This document shows positions 1-9,188 of a DNA stretch of 64,000 nt, one piece after another (positions within the stretch are counted from its first letter, which is position 1; each line of letters opens with the position of its first letter). The position numbers and the translations under genes were made by a program. A model generated the notes under the pieces. That model was not told the origin of the DNA. It was given only the letters and a program-made list of their open reading frames with translations, and did no database searches. Origin of the DNA: Archangiaceae bacterium (GTDB lineage Bacteria; Myxococcota; Myxococcia; Myxococcales; Myxococcaceae); the NCBI GenBank assembly GCA_016714225.1, contig JADJNS010000028.1, forward strand, positions 45,300 to 109,299, written 5' to 3'.

Positions 1-1
1 C

Positions 2-178
2 GACCCGAGCGTTCAGCGGCCTGCGAAGCAGAAGAAGCCTGCAGTGAAGAAGAAGCCTGCGGCGAAGAAGAAGCCTGCGGCGAAGAAGAAGCCGGCGGTA
101 AAGAAGAAGCCGGCGGTGAAGAAGAAGCCGGCGGTGAAGAGGGCGCCGCGCCGCAAAGCCCGTAGCCGCGCCAGGTAA
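2..178 (+). CDS. C-terminal tail of a Lys/Pro/Ala-rich (histone H1-like) protein, partial
   Basis: The window opens inside a reading frame that ends at TAA 176-178. The visible residues are tandem pentapeptides of the type KKPAA or KKPAV, about seven copies, followed by an Arg-rich end. Such strongly basic, Pro/Ala-spaced tails are typical of bacterial histone H1-like or DNA-associated C-terminal extensions. The body of the protein lies upstream of the window, so its function cannot be assigned. The repeat is encoded by near-identical AAGAAGAAGCC units and could vary in copy number between strains. Confidence 0.6.
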   Translation, partial: DPSVQRPAKQKKPAVKKKPAAKKKPAAKKKPAVKKKPAVKKKPAVKRAPRRKARSRAR

Positions 179-229
179 GGCAGGGCGTGTCGAAGCGACG
201 GCCCGGCCGTCACTCGCCGAGCGCGGGCC

Positions 230-1063
230 TCACTGAATGCGGCCGCACAGCGCCTGCACGAAGACGATCTTCCCGAAGCGCCCCGGGCCGCGAATGTCGT
301 AGCTCGCTTCGCAGCCGCTGGCGTCGCTGCTCGCCGCGACGCCGCTGAACCGATCATCGGCGGGCGAGCCAAGGCAGCTCATCAGCGCGGTACCTGCGGG
401 GCAGCTGACCGTGATGGGCTGGAGGTTGGGGTTGCAGAAGGCCGTGACCAGGCAGCCGTCGAGGTCGAACGACTTGAACGTCTGCACGACCTGCGTCAGC
501 AGCTGCGTGCCACCTGCAGGGCCTTGCGGACCTTGCGGGCCCTGCGCCCCTTGCGGCCCCTGCGGCCCCGTCGGGCCAGCGGCCCCGGGGGCGCCCGCCG
601 GGCCGGTAGCGCCTGGCTCTCCGGGCAGGCCCTGCGCACCTTGCGGCCCCTGAACACCTTGAACACCTTGCGCGCCCACCGGCCCCTGCGCCCCGGTCGC
701 ACCGGTGTCTCCCTTCGGCCCCACTGCGCCGAGCGTCAGCGCGAAGACCGAGCTCGCCACGGCCGACGGCCCGCCCCGCGAGACGCCCAACAGGTACGTG
801 CCGGGGTGGGTGATGAAGCTGCCGGGCACCTTCGCCACGACGGTGTCGTCGCTTGCGCTCGTCACCGTCAAGGCCACCTCGGCCAGGGTCACCGTGGGGC
901 TGGTGCCGAAGTTGTGGCCGTAGATGAACAGCTGCGCAGTCGAGTAGTCGACGTCAGCGCTCGAGATGCTCAGCTGGTTCGGAGACGCCGCGGCAGCGGT
1001 CTGACTGCCGAACAGCGCCTGCGACACCACCACCAGCGTTACCGCGCGCAGCACGTTGATCAT
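230..1063 (-). CDS. Secreted collagen-like protein with IPT/TIG-type domain
   Basis: This 277-residue protein starts with a signal peptide (about residues 1-25, hydrophobic core VTLVVVSQALFG). It continues with a beta-rich segment resembling an IPT/TIG domain (about 28-110) and 23 uninterrupted collagen-type Gly-X-Y triplets (115-183, rich in GPQ and GAQ). The C-terminal domain of about 90 residues has six cysteines, probably paired in disulfides outside the cytoplasm. Bacterial collagen-like regions form trimeric stalks that project a head domain, so an extracellular fibre or adhesin is a reasonable inference. The gene stands alone on this strand; the next gene downstream in the window is the convergent basic tail. 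Confidence 0.8.
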   Translation of the reverse strand: MINVLRAVTLVVVSQALFGSQTAAAASPNQLSISSADVDYSTAQLFIYGHNFGTSPTVTLAEVALTVTSASDDTVVAKVPGSFITHPGTYLLGVSRGGPSAVASSVFALTLGAVGPKGDTGATGAQGPVGAQGVQGVQGPQGAQGLPGEPGATGPAGAPGAAGPTGPQGPQGAQGPQGPQGPAGGTQLLTQVVQTFKSFDLDGCLVTAFCNPNLQPITVSCPAGTALMSCLGSPADDRFSGVAASSDASGCEASYDIRGPGRFGKIVFVQALCGRIQ

Positions 1064-1193
1064 CTCGGGCCCCCGACAGTGAGTGTCAAAAAAACGCGGC
1101 GCCGCTTATGGGCCAGCCCGCCGCCGATGGCAAGCGCCCTCGAAGCGAGCCGGCGCCCGACCTCGGCAGCGTTCTCGGCGCCGCGCCGCGCGT

Positions 1194-2219
1194 TCAGCCG
1201 CGCTTCTCGGCGAGCTCGCCCTTGATGCCGGGCAGCGCCCCGGGCGCCATCTTCGACATCACGTACTGCACGGTGTCGTGGAGCGTCTCGTAGACGTCGC
1301 GCGCCTCGAACCCGAGCTCTTCGTGCGCCTTGCTCGAGTCGCACCAGAACCAGTGCTCGCCGATCTCGACCTCCTGCGGGTCGAGCTGCACGTCGGCGCC
1401 GCGCCACTTGTTGAACCGCTCGAGCGCGTAGGCGCCCAGCACGTTCACCTGTTTGGGCAGCTTCACCCGCGGGGCGGGCACGCCGGTGAGCCGCTCGAGC
1501 CGCTTGAAGAACTCGCTCATCGACAGGTTCACGCCCATCAGGTGGCGGCCGTACAGCTCACCCCGGGTGAGCGCGTTGAACGCCGCCTGCGCCACGTCGC
1601 GCACGTCTACGAAGCACATGCCCCCGCCGGGCATCGCGGGTATGTCGCGCTGCAGGAACTTCACCACCGTCCACGTCGACGAGAGGCGGTCGTCGCCCGG
1701 GCCCATCAACAGCGCGGGGTTGAGCACCACCAGCGGCAGGTCGTTCTTCTTGCAGTAGTCGAGCGCCAGCTTCTCTTCGTAGATCTTCGACAGGTAGTAC
1801 GGCCAGCGCCCCACCACCTCGATGGGGTAGTCGTCGGCCTCGGTGCCCACCCGCTCTTCTTTCGACACCGCGATGGCGCCCGAGGTCGACGCGAGAATGA
1901 TGCGCGGCTTGAGGCCCAGCGCGCGCACGTCGCGAAGCAGCTCGCGGGTGCAGTCGACGTGCAGCTCGTACATCTTGCGGCCGTCTTCGGGCTTGAAGCT
2001 GACCAGGCCCGCGAGGTGGTAGATGGCCTCGACGCCCGGCAGCGCCGCGCGCACCAGGTCGCGCTCGGTGAGCGAGCCCTTCACGTGGGTGACGCGCGAG
2101 GCCCACGCCGCCGGCAGCGGCGTGCGCGAGATGACGCGCAGCTCGTGACCTGCCTCGAGGAGCTTGGGCACCAGGTGCGCGCCCAGAAAGCCGGTACCGC
2201 CGGTGACGAGAATCTTCAC
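1194..2219 (-). CDS. NAD-dependent epimerase/dehydratase family protein (ether-lipid locus)
   Basis: This 341-residue extended short-chain dehydrogenase/reductase begins with the Rossmann motif GGTGFLGAH (residues 7-15). The family catalytic pair follows in YYLSK (Tyr-x-x-x-Lys), with the NPALLMGPGDDR segment characteristic of the epimerase/dehydratase branch. I chose the GTG start at 2219 because it overlaps the stop of the upstream multidomain enzyme in a GTGA four-base overlap. The longer open frame upstream of it is out-of-frame shadow of that gene. Translational coupling to the ElbD-like enzyme suggests a role in the same lipid pathway, perhaps reducing or modifying an acyl or ether intermediate. 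The substrate is not visible from sequence. Confidence 0.85.
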   Translation of the reverse strand: MKILVTGGTGFLGAHLVPKLLEAGHELRVISRTPLPAAWASRVTHVKGSLTERDLVRAALPGVEAIYHLAGLVSFKPEDGRKMYELHVDCTRELLRDVRALGLKPRIILASTSGAIAVSKEERVGTEADDYPIEVVGRWPYYLSKIYEEKLALDYCKKNDLPLVVLNPALLMGPGDDRLSSTWTVVKFLQRDIPAMPGGGMCFVDVRDVAQAAFNALTRGELYGRHLMGVNLSMSEFFKRLERLTGVPAPRVKLPKQVNVLGAYALERFNKWRGADVQLDPQEVEIGEHWFWCDSSKAHEELGFEARDVYETLHDTVQYVMSKMAPGALPGIKGELAEKRG

Positions 2220-5200
2220 TTGGTCGCCTGCCCCGGGCTGCGCGCGCCCTGCGGGCTGGGAGCCCCGCTGTCCAACGTGAACACCCGGCCCTCTCTGAGC
2301 GCCTGCACTGCTTCTTCGCAGAGGCGGGTGACCAGCCGGTACGAGTCGCTGCGCGCCATGCCCTTCACCTTGGGCTTCATCGCGTCGAGCGTCAGCGTAG
2401 GCCCGATGTGCACCTCGAGCTCGCGCTGCTTGGGCCACACCCCGCCCTTGGGCAGCGCCTCGTAGGTGCCCTTCAGGTACATCGGCAGAATGTCGACGCC
2501 GAAGGTCAGCGCCAGGTAGCCGAGCGTGGGCTTGAACTCGGCGATCTCGCCGGTCGTCGAGCGGGTGCCCTCGGGGTAGATGAGCAGGTTGTAGCCCTGG
2601 TTGAGCGCCTCGCCGGCCAGCCGCAGCGACTCGCGCAGCGAGCCCGAGCGCGACATCGGAATCACGTTGGTGAAGTTCTCGAAGTAGGTGCGCTTGATGG
2701 CGGTGTCGAAGAAGTAGTCGCGCGCGCCCAGGGTCACCATGCGGTTGCCCTGCTCGCCCAGCTCGACCTTGATGAGCCCGGTGTCGAGGTGCGAGGCGTG
2801 GTTGGCGGCGATGAGGAAGTTGCGGTTCTGGGGAATGAAGGCCTTGCCGGTGGTCTTCACCGAGAAGAAGCCGCGGTAGATGGCGCGCTGGCCGGCGCTG
2901 AGCAGCGCGCTGCCGGCGTTGGCGACCACGTCGGGCAGGTCGACCTCGAGCTTCGAGACGTCGATGCGCTTGTCGTCGTCTTTGGGCGAAGGCTCGCGCT
3001 TCTCGACCGCGGTGCCGGGCTGCCGGCGGCCGGTCTGGGCCACCACCTTGCGCAGGTCATCGACGGTCTGAATCTTGGTGAGGTCCGAGATGGCGCCCAC
3101 CGGCACCCCGGCCTGCTCGAGCGCGACCGAGAGCTCGTTGAGCATCAGCGAGTCGAAGCCCAGGTCACCGGTCAGCCGCGAGGCGCCGGTGATGTCGGCC
3201 GGCGACTTCTGCAGCACCTCGGCGATGAGGGGAATCAGCCAGTCGGCGTTGCCGCTCGGGTCTTTCGCGGCAGCCTTGGCCTTCTCGCCGCTCGCCGCCA
3301 CGCGCTCGAGCCGCTTGAGCTCTTCGACCACCAGCTTGCGCTTCACCTTGCGGGTCGAGGTGCGCGGCAGCTCGGCCTCCCAGAAGCGAAGCACCTTCAC
3401 CCGGCGGTAGAACGGCATGTCGGCCGAGACGTCGCGGAAGTGCTTCTCGAGCTCTTTGCGCACCTCGTCGCGCGGCCGATCTTTGTACGCCGGCACGCAG
3501 AGGCAGGCGACCTTCTCACCGCCCGCGTCGTCGGGCAGCCCGACGATCGACAGCTCTTCGATGTGGGCGTGCTTGCCGTAGACGTCTTCGAGCTCGTCGG
3601 GGAAGACGTTCTTCCCGTTGGCGTCGATGATGACGTCTTTCTTGCGCCCCACCAGGTAGAGCCGGCCGTCGGCGTCGAGGCGCCCCAGGTCGCCGGTGTG
3701 CAGCCAGCCGCCCTTGAGCACCGCGTCGGTCGACTCCCGGTCTTCGAAGTACCCGGCCATCACGTTCGGGCCCTTGGCGACCACCTCGCCGATGCCCTCG
3801 CCGTCGGGCGAGTCGATCTTCAGCTCGATGCCGGGCAGCGCGCGGCCCACCGAGCCCGCCACCAGGCGGTTGCCAGGGTCGGTGACGGTGAGCACCGGGG
3901 CCGACTCGGTCAGGCCGTAGCCCTCGGAGATGTTGAAGCCCAGCTGGTGAAAGGCCTCGTGCACGTCGGCCGGCAGCGCCGAGCCGCCCGAGACCAGGTA
4001 CTTGATGCGGCCGCCGAACTTGCGGTGCACCGGCCAGAACAGCAGCTTGCCGAAGTTGAGGTCGACCTTGTTGCGCAGCCGGCCGTTGAGGTCCATCAGC
4101 GCGTTCGACGCCTCTTCGATGAAGCGCGGGCGCGCCGCCATCTCTTGGGTCAGCTTGCGGTGAAACAGCTGCCACAGCGCGGGCACGCCGATCATGCCGG
4201 TGATGCGCCCGGTCTCGAGCACCTCTCCGATGCGGTCGGCGGTGAGCTCGTCGATGTACGTGATGTCGGCGCCGCGCATGAACGGCAGCAGGAAGCCGGC
4301 CGAGAACTCGAAGGTGTGGTGCAGCGGCAGCACCGAGAGCACCCCGTCGCCCATCGAGAGCTCGAACACCCCGGCCAGCTTCGCCACCAGCGCGGCGAAG
4401 TTGCGGTGGGTGAGCATCACGCCCTTGGGGTTGCCGGTGGTGCCCGAGGTGAAGATGAGCGAGGCGACGTCATCGGGTGAGGCCGACCGGTGCAGCGGGC
4501 CGATGCCGGTCTCGTACTGATCGTCACCGCTCATCGCCTGCGCCAGGGTGTGCACCTGGGTGGCGACGCCTGCTTCAGCGAGGGCGCGGTGCAGGCCGGG
4601 CAGCTGGGCGGCGGCCTCTTCGCTGACCAGGCAGACCGCGGCGCGCGAGCGGCGCGCCACGTTGACCACCTCGGCCTCTTTGAGCTCGGGGTCGACCGGC
4701 ACCGCGGTGGCGCCGGCGCGCAGCACGCCGAACCAGGCCATGCCCCACTCGGGGCGGTTCTCGGAGACCAGCATCACGCGGTCGGCGGTCTTCACGCCCG
4801 AGCGCACCAGGAAGCTGCCGATGCGGCCGGCGTAGCGGTGCACCTCGCCGTAGGTGAAGCGGGTCTCTTTCTCGTTCTCCACCATGCGAAACGCGACGCG
4901 GTGGCGGAAGCCGTGGCAGGCGGCCTCGAACAGCTCGATGAGATCTTTGTGCGCGGCGAGCACCTTGCGCTTCTCGGTCTCTTCTTCGAGGCCGGGGAAC
5001 ACGTACTTCTCGAGGCCGGGCAGGTGCACCTCGAGAAAGTAGTGACGCCAGTCGATGTCTTCGGGGTCCCAGGGGATCTTCGCCTTGTCGCGCGGCGACA
5101 TGTTCGCGTACAGGCTGCGGGTGTTGTCGCAGCGGTACACGAAGCGGTTGTCGTGCAGAAACGGCATGAAGATCGAGCTGATCATGTTGACCGCGTCGGC

Positions 5201-5503
5201 CTGCTCGATGACGCCGTCGAGCGCCTCGCTGGCCTTGGTCATCGCCGCGCTCACCCGCGGCGCGCCCCACTCGGGCTTGAATGCCTCGAGCTGATCTTTG
5301 AGCCACTTGCCGCCCTTGCTGAACAGCGGCGCAGAGATGGCGTTGAACTCGCTCTTGCCCACCGCGCGGCCTTCGATGCGGCTGAGCAGATCGTTCCAGA
5401 AGCGGTTGCCCTTCTTGTTGCGGTAGTGGCGCCGCCGGTAGAGCGACACCAGCTCGACCGAGCGCTGGGCGTTGAACGGGCTCGAGTCGCCCGAGGCCTG
5501 CTG
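2216..5503 (-). CDS. elbD: ElbD-like multidomain enzyme, C-terminal part: AMP ligase - ACP - PlsC acyltransferase
   Basis: This is the second and larger part (about 1095 residues) of a protein whose N-terminal reductase lies in another frame just upstream (5503-6624). In order it carries an adenylate-forming ligase (SGTTGNPKGVMLTH and YGLTES motifs), an acyl carrier domain with the phosphopantetheine site GFDSLML, and a PlsC-type acyltransferase with NHASHLD and YPEGTRS. This architecture matches ElbD of Myxococcus xanthus, the multifunctional enzyme of ether-lipid synthesis. The family is expected to activate fatty acids, reduce them to alcohols and feed alkyl/acyl lipid assembly. The frame joins the N-terminal half if one base (a C on the coding strand) is restored near 5502-5503. 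It ends in a GTGA overlap with the downstream epimerase-like gene. Confidence 0.85.
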   Translation of the reverse strand, partial: QQASGDSSPFNAQRSVELVSLYRRRHYRNKKGNRFWNDLLSRIEGRAVGKSEFNAISAPLFSKGGKWLKDQLEAFKPEWGAPRVSAAMTKASEALDGVIEQADAVNMISSIFMPFLHDNRFVYRCDNTRSLYANMSPRDKAKIPWDPEDIDWRHYFLEVHLPGLEKYVFPGLEEETEKRKVLAAHKDLIELFEAACHGFRHRVAFRMVENEKETRFTYGEVHRYAGRIGSFLVRSGVKTADRVMLVSENRPEWGMAWFGVLRAGATAVPVDPELKEAEVVNVARRSRAAVCLVSEEAAAQLPGLHRALAEAGVATQVHTLAQAMSGDDQYETGIGPLHRSASPDDVASLIFTSGTTGNPKGVMLTHRNFAALVAKLAGVFELSMGDGVLSVLPLHHTFEFSAGFLLPFMRGADITYIDELTADRIGEVLETGRITGMIGVPALWQLFHRKLTQEMAARPRFIEEASNALMDLNGRLRNKVDLNFGKLLFWPVHRKFGGRIKYLVSGGSALPADVHEAFHQLGFNISEGYGLTESAPVLTVTDPGNRLVAGSVGRALPGIELKIDSPDGEGIGEVVAKGPNVMAGYFEDRESTDAVLKGGWLHTGDLGRLDADGRLYLVGRKKDVIIDANGKNVFPDELEDVYGKHAHIEELSIVGLPDDAGGEKVACLCVPAYKDRPRDEVRKELEKHFRDVSADMPFYRRVKVLRFWEAELPRTSTRKVKRKLVVEELKRLERVAASGEKAKAAAKDPSGNADWLIPLIAEVLQKSPADITGASRLTGDLGFDSLMLNELSVALEQAGVPVGAISDLTKIQTVDDLRKVVAQTGRRQPGTAVEKREPSPKDDDKRIDVSKLEVDLPDVVANAGSALLSAGQRAIYRGFFSVKTTGKAFIPQNRNFLIAANHASHLDTGLIKVELGEQGNRMVTLGARDYFFDTAIKRTYFENFTNVIPMSRSGSLRESLRLAGEALNQGYNLLIYPEGTRSTTGEIAEFKPTLGYLALTFGVDILPMYLKGTYEALPKGGVWPKQRELEVHIGPTLTLDAMKPKVKGMARSDSYRLVTRLCEEAVQALREGRVFTLDSGAPSPQGARSPGQATK

Positions 5504-6624
5504 TACACGCGCCGCCGCGGCGTCTTGATGATGTCGGCGGTGATGGCGATGAGCGAGCCCGCCACCAGGTCGACGGGAATCATGTCGAGAATGGTCTTCT
5601 CGCCCGCCGGCACGCGGCGCTGGCCCTTCATCACCGCGTACGAGAGCGGCGCCGAGGTGGTGAAGCCCTCGTTCCACCCCGGGAAGGGGTAGCGCATCGC
5701 GCTCTCGACGATCGACGGGCGCACCAGCGCGTAGCGAAGGTTCGGGGTCGAGGCGATCACCTGCTCGCCCAGCGACTTGGTGTACGTGTACGTGTTGGGC
5801 CAGCCCCAGTGCGCGGCGCGCTCCATGCCGGCTTCGATGAGGCGGGTCGAGAGCCACAGCTTGCGCTCGCGGCCGATGGCCAGGCGCATCGCCTTCTCGT
5901 CGGCGGAATCGCGGCCCTCGTGGGTGAGGCGCTCTTTGGCCTTCTCGCGGAAGGTCGAGGCCAGCGCCTTGTCGTCGGCGGTCTCGCGCCAGCGGGCGAC
6001 GACCTTCTCGCAGTCTTTGAGCTCTTGCTCGAGGCTGAAGTCGCGGCCGTCGATCTCACCGCGCTTGGGGAAGTAGCCGACGATCTCTTCGTCTTCCCAC
6101 ACCACCCCGTTCTTGTTGCCCGCCACGAACGCGGTGCTCATGTGCACCAGCGGCATGTCGAGCTCGAGGCAGAGGTTCACCGCGTGCCGGGTGCCGTAGG
6201 TGTTGACGTTCAGGCCGACCTCGAGCGACGGGTTGAAGCTCACCAGGCCGGCGCAGTTCACCAGCACGTCGCACTGCCCCTTGAGCGAGCGGGCGAGCGC
6301 TTCGTCCATACCCAGCCAGGGGTCGGTGACGTCGCCGTCGATGACGGTGCACTTCTTCTCGAAGAAGGCCCGCGCGCCCGCCTCGCCGCCATACTTCTCG
6401 CGCAGCGGCTCGAACGGCTCGGAGAGGATGATCTTGTCGAAGAAGCGCGCCTGGGCGCTGGGCGCGCTGCCCTTGCGCACCAGCACCCAGATCTTGTCGA
6501 GCTCTTCTCCGTAGCGGTGGAGGAGCATCGAGAGCGAGACCTTGCCGACGAAGCCGGTGGCGCCAGCGAAGAGCAGGCGGCGGCCGGTCAGCGCGGCGGT
6601 GACGTCGAATTCTGTTCCGGCCAT
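5251..6624 (-). CDS. elbD: ElbD-like multidomain enzyme, N-terminal part: fatty acyl-CoA reductase domain (frameshifted)
   Basis: The frame opens at ATG 6624 with an NAD(P)-binding GATGFVGKV motif. It continues as a male-sterility-type fatty acyl-CoA reductase (NAD_binding_4 family), with NCAGLVSFNPS, the catalytic-type TYTKSLGE (Tyr-x-x-x-Lys) and the RPSIVES segment typical of alcohol-forming reductases. Similarity stops abruptly after about residue 374 (..TPRRRVY). The rest of the open frame, down to 5251, is Arg/Ser-rich nonsense, while the expected continuation (QQASGDSSPFN..) runs in the next frame. The break sits where a GG pair would restore the frame, so it is either a one-base sequencing error or a real recent mutation separating reductase from ligase. 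Confidence 0.8.
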   Translation of the reverse strand: MAGTEFDVTAALTGRRLLFAGATGFVGKVSLSMLLHRYGEELDKIWVLVRKGSAPSAQARFFDKIILSEPFEPLREKYGGEAGARAFFEKKCTVIDGDVTDPWLGMDEALARSLKGQCDVLVNCAGLVSFNPSLEVGLNVNTYGTRHAVNLCLELDMPLVHMSTAFVAGNKNGVVWEDEEIVGYFPKRGEIDGRDFSLEQELKDCEKVVARWRETADDKALASTFREKAKERLTHEGRDSADEKAMRLAIGRERKLWLSTRLIEAGMERAAHWGWPNTYTYTKSLGEQVIASTPNLRYALVRPSIVESAMRYPFPGWNEGFTTSAPLSYAVMKGQRRVPAGEKTILDMIPVDLVAGSLIAITADIIKTPRRRVYSRPRATRARSTPSARSSWCRSTGGATTATRRATASGTICSAASKAARWARASSTPSLRRCSARAASGSKISSRHSSPSGARRG

Positions 6625-6910
6625 GAGCGTGGCCCTTCTACCGGGGTGCAGCGTGCCCGTCTACGCGCGCAACACTTCGCCATGATTCAGCAAGTGGCCG
6701 CGAACACCACGCATTCTGAGGCAGGAGACGGGCCAGGCGAGCTGCCCGACCCACCGTCACGTGAACGCGACGACGCGCGCACAGCCCGCGGCCGGCCGCT
6801 TTCGTCCGGCGCTTCGTCGCAGTGCACACCGTGGCCTCGGGTTGACAGGTGCACCACCGGACATTCCACGCCTTTCAGGTTGGACTCTCGCTTGCTGAGA
6901 GCGGTGGACC

Positions 6911-7990
6911 ATGCACGTCACCTCGAGCCCGAAGGCCCACGCCTCGCACCCTGCCGGTCGCGCGCCCCCCCCGGTGGTGATCAACTTCATCGACCCCGAC
7001 CGCCTCGACGCGCTGATCGACGACCTCAACCGGTCGCACTTTCCGCCCGGCACGCCGCTGTACATCGGCAGCTACTCATTCAACTCCGAGTTTCGCGACA
7101 AGCTGAAGCGGCTGAAGGGCTTCGACGTGCACTACACGCCGGGAATGATCTTCAAGCGCACCGTCAACGCCGCGCTCTGGGACCAGCGACCCGCGCACGT
7201 GAAGACCACGCCGCAGTTCGCGAAGTACGCGGGCGCGATACCGAAGATGAGAGACCTGCCGCTTCGCGACGCCAGAGACCGCGCCGAGATAGAGCACTGG
7301 GGCATGGAGATGGGCATGCGCCTGCGCGACAAGATGCGCGCCAACCACCCCAGCTCGTGGTCGTTCGACGAGATCGCCAGCGCCGCCTCGCAGAGCACCC
7401 ACGACGGCCGCAAGCTGCGCGCGTTTCTGGGCGGCATCTTGAAAGGGCTGCACCGCGGCCGCCTGGTGCCGCAAGAGAACGGCAGGGTCGACCCGCCGCT
7501 GAAGGGCGTGGTGCACACCGCCACCCTGCGCACGCTGCTGGCCGCCGAGCCGCGCTCCGACGTCGATGCGTTCTTGAAGACCCTCGACCAGACCACCGCG
7601 GTCGTCACCGAAGAGGTCTACCCGACCTTCAACCAGGGCAGCGTCGCCGACGCGGTGAAGCGCTACGACCTTCGCGACGAGCTGCTGCAGCACGGGCAGG
7701 TGGGCCGCAACCTCGCCGCCAAGCTGGTGGTGATGATGACGCCGGGTCACCGCAAGGCGTACCACGGCGCCTACGACGACCACCTGAGCGATGCCCAGGT
7801 CGACGAGTGGCGCCGAAAGTTCATGATGGCCGAGGCGAACAGCGGCGCCGCCGGGCTCGGAGAGTTCGCGTTCACCGACGAGAACATCGACGACCCGAGC
7901 AACCCCCGGGCGCACAACGGCGACGTGATGCGGCGGGTCATCGCCGAGCTGGCGGCCGCGGCGCGACGCAAGGCGCAGCTTCGCGGCTAG
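6911..7990 (+). CDS. Hypothetical cytosolic protein
   Basis: This 359-residue protein has no signal peptide or membrane segment and no family I recognise. It is charged and soluble, with a Pro/Ala-rich N-terminus (1-22), a central part rich in Arg, Lys and Asp, and a predicted helical C-terminus ending in Ala/Arg repeats. A GGTGG stretch a few bases before ATG 6911 could serve as ribosome binding site. The gene lies alone between the divergent ether-lipid locus and the convergent kinase operon. Codon use matches its neighbours, so it looks like a genuine chromosomal gene of unknown role. Confidence 0.7.
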   Translation: MHVTSSPKAHASHPAGRAPPPVVINFIDPDRLDALIDDLNRSHFPPGTPLYIGSYSFNSEFRDKLKRLKGFDVHYTPGMIFKRTVNAALWDQRPAHVKTTPQFAKYAGAIPKMRDLPLRDARDRAEIEHWGMEMGMRLRDKMRANHPSSWSFDEIASAASQSTHDGRKLRAFLGGILKGLHRGRLVPQENGRVDPPLKGVVHTATLRTLLAAEPRSDVDAFLKTLDQTTAVVTEEVYPTFNQGSVADAVKRYDLRDELLQHGQVGRNLAAKLVVMMTPGHRKAYHGAYDDHLSDAQVDEWRRKFMMAEANSGAAGLGEFAFTDENIDDPSNPRAHNGDVMRRVIAELAAAARRKAQLRG

Positions 7991-8015
7991 CCTGCCCCCG
8001 GCCTAACAGGGCGCC

Positions 8016-9188
8016 TCAGGCGTGCGCTTTGGGCCCGCCGACGATCGGCAGCCACACCCGCGCGGTGGTGCCCTGACCGACGGTGCTCGAGAGCACGAAG
8101 CGGCCGCCCGCCTTTTCTACCAGCGTGCGGGTGATCATCACGCCCAGGCCGGTGCCCTGCCCCGCCACCTTGGTGGTGAGCTGCTCGCGGCCCAGCCGCG
8201 CCAGCACCTCGGGCGCGATGCCCTTGCCGGAGTCGGCGATCACGATCGCCACGCCGTCGTTCTCGTAGGCGCACGACACCGAGACGTCGCGCTTCACCGA
8301 CTCGGCGTTGAACGCCTGAATCGAGTTCACGATCAGGTTGGTGACCACCTGGCAGAGCATGCTGGGCGCCACCTTCACCTTGGGCACGTCGGGGGCGTCG
8401 AACTTGAGGGTGACCTTCTCTTGTCGCGCGCGGCCCTGCACCAGCCGCTTGGCGAACTCGATGACCGCCTTCACGTCGGCCTCGCCGTCGGCCTGCGTCG
8501 GCCGCCAGTGCTCGCGAATGCCGTTCACCAGCTGGGTGAGGTACTGCGTCGACATCTCGAGATCGCGGGCCAGGTCGGGCAGCTCGGCGAGAATCTCGTT
8601 CTGCTCTTCGTCGCCGTTGTGCTTCTCTTCGGCCAGCTGCTTGAAGAACCGCTCGCCGTAGCGCAGGCGCTCGACGTTGGCGGTGATCGCGGCGAGCGGG
8701 CTGGCCATGTCGTGCACCAGCTCGGCGGCGACCCGGCCCAGCACCTCGGCGCGCTGCGCCGAGATGAGCGAGAACTCGAGGTCCTTCACCTTGAGACGCA
8801 TGTGGTACGTGTCGATGGCGCCGTAGAGCAGGGCCTCCATCTCGCGGTTGTCCCACGGCTTGGGAATGAAGCGATCGATCTGCACCCGGTTCACCGCCTG
8901 CACGATCGGCTCTTGATCGGTGTACGCGGTGACCAGAATGCGAATCGCGTCGGGGTAGAGCTCTTTGACCTTGGTGAGCAGGTCGACGCCGGTGGCGTTG
9001 GGCATGCGCTGGTCGGCCAGCACCACCGCCACGGTCTGACCCTGCATCACCTTGAGGCCCGCCTCGACGCTCTCGCAGACCTTGACGTTGAAGCTCTGAC
9101 CGAACGTGGCCTGGAAGACGAGCCGGTTGGGGATCTCGTCGTCGACGTAGACCACCAGGGGGCGGGGGTCTTTCAGCGGGGCGGTCAC
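8016..9188 (-). CDS. Receiver-histidine kinase (REC-HisKA-HATPase)
   Basis: This 390-residue cytosolic protein has an N-terminal receiver (phospho-acceptor Asp59 in VVLADQRMP, conserved Lys109 in IPKPW), then a kinase core. The phospho-accepting His158 lies in ELVHDMASPLAAI, followed by an N-box (NLIVNSIQAF), DSGKGI and the GQGTGLGV ATP-lid motif. Putting REC before the transmitter suggests that phosphorylation of the receiver controls kinase output or that phosphate passes between the two. ATG 9188 overlaps the stop of the upstream hybrid kinase by four bases (ATGA), so the pair is very likely co-translated and works as a phosphorelay. Confidence 0.9.
   Translation of the reverse strand: MTAPLKDPRPLVVYVDDEIPNRLVFQATFGQSFNVKVCESVEAGLKVMQGQTVAVVLADQRMPNATGVDLLTKVKELYPDAIRILVTAYTDQEPIVQAVNRVQIDRFIPKPWDNREMEALLYGAIDTYHMRLKVKDLEFSLISAQRAEVLGRVAAELVHDMASPLAAITANVERLRYGERFFKQLAEEKHNGDEEQNEILAELPDLARDLEMSTQYLTQLVNGIREHWRPTQADGEADVKAVIEFAKRLVQGRARQEKVTLKFDAPDVPKVKVAPSMLCQVVTNLIVNSIQAFNAESVKRDVSVSCAYENDGVAIVIADSGKGIAPEVLARLGREQLTTKVAGQGTGLGVMITRTLVEKAGGRFVLSSTVGQGTTARVWLPIVGGPKAHA

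Noticed and set aside
5495..5510. Programmed ribosomal frameshift in the ElbD-like gene
   Set aside because: No slippery heptamer or following stem-loop is evident, and a simple one-base loss at a GG pair explains it.
5809..8076. A 755-codon plus-strand frame
   Set aside because: It runs antisense to the reductase domain and then in the wrong frame through the orphan gene, with no protein-like features of its own.
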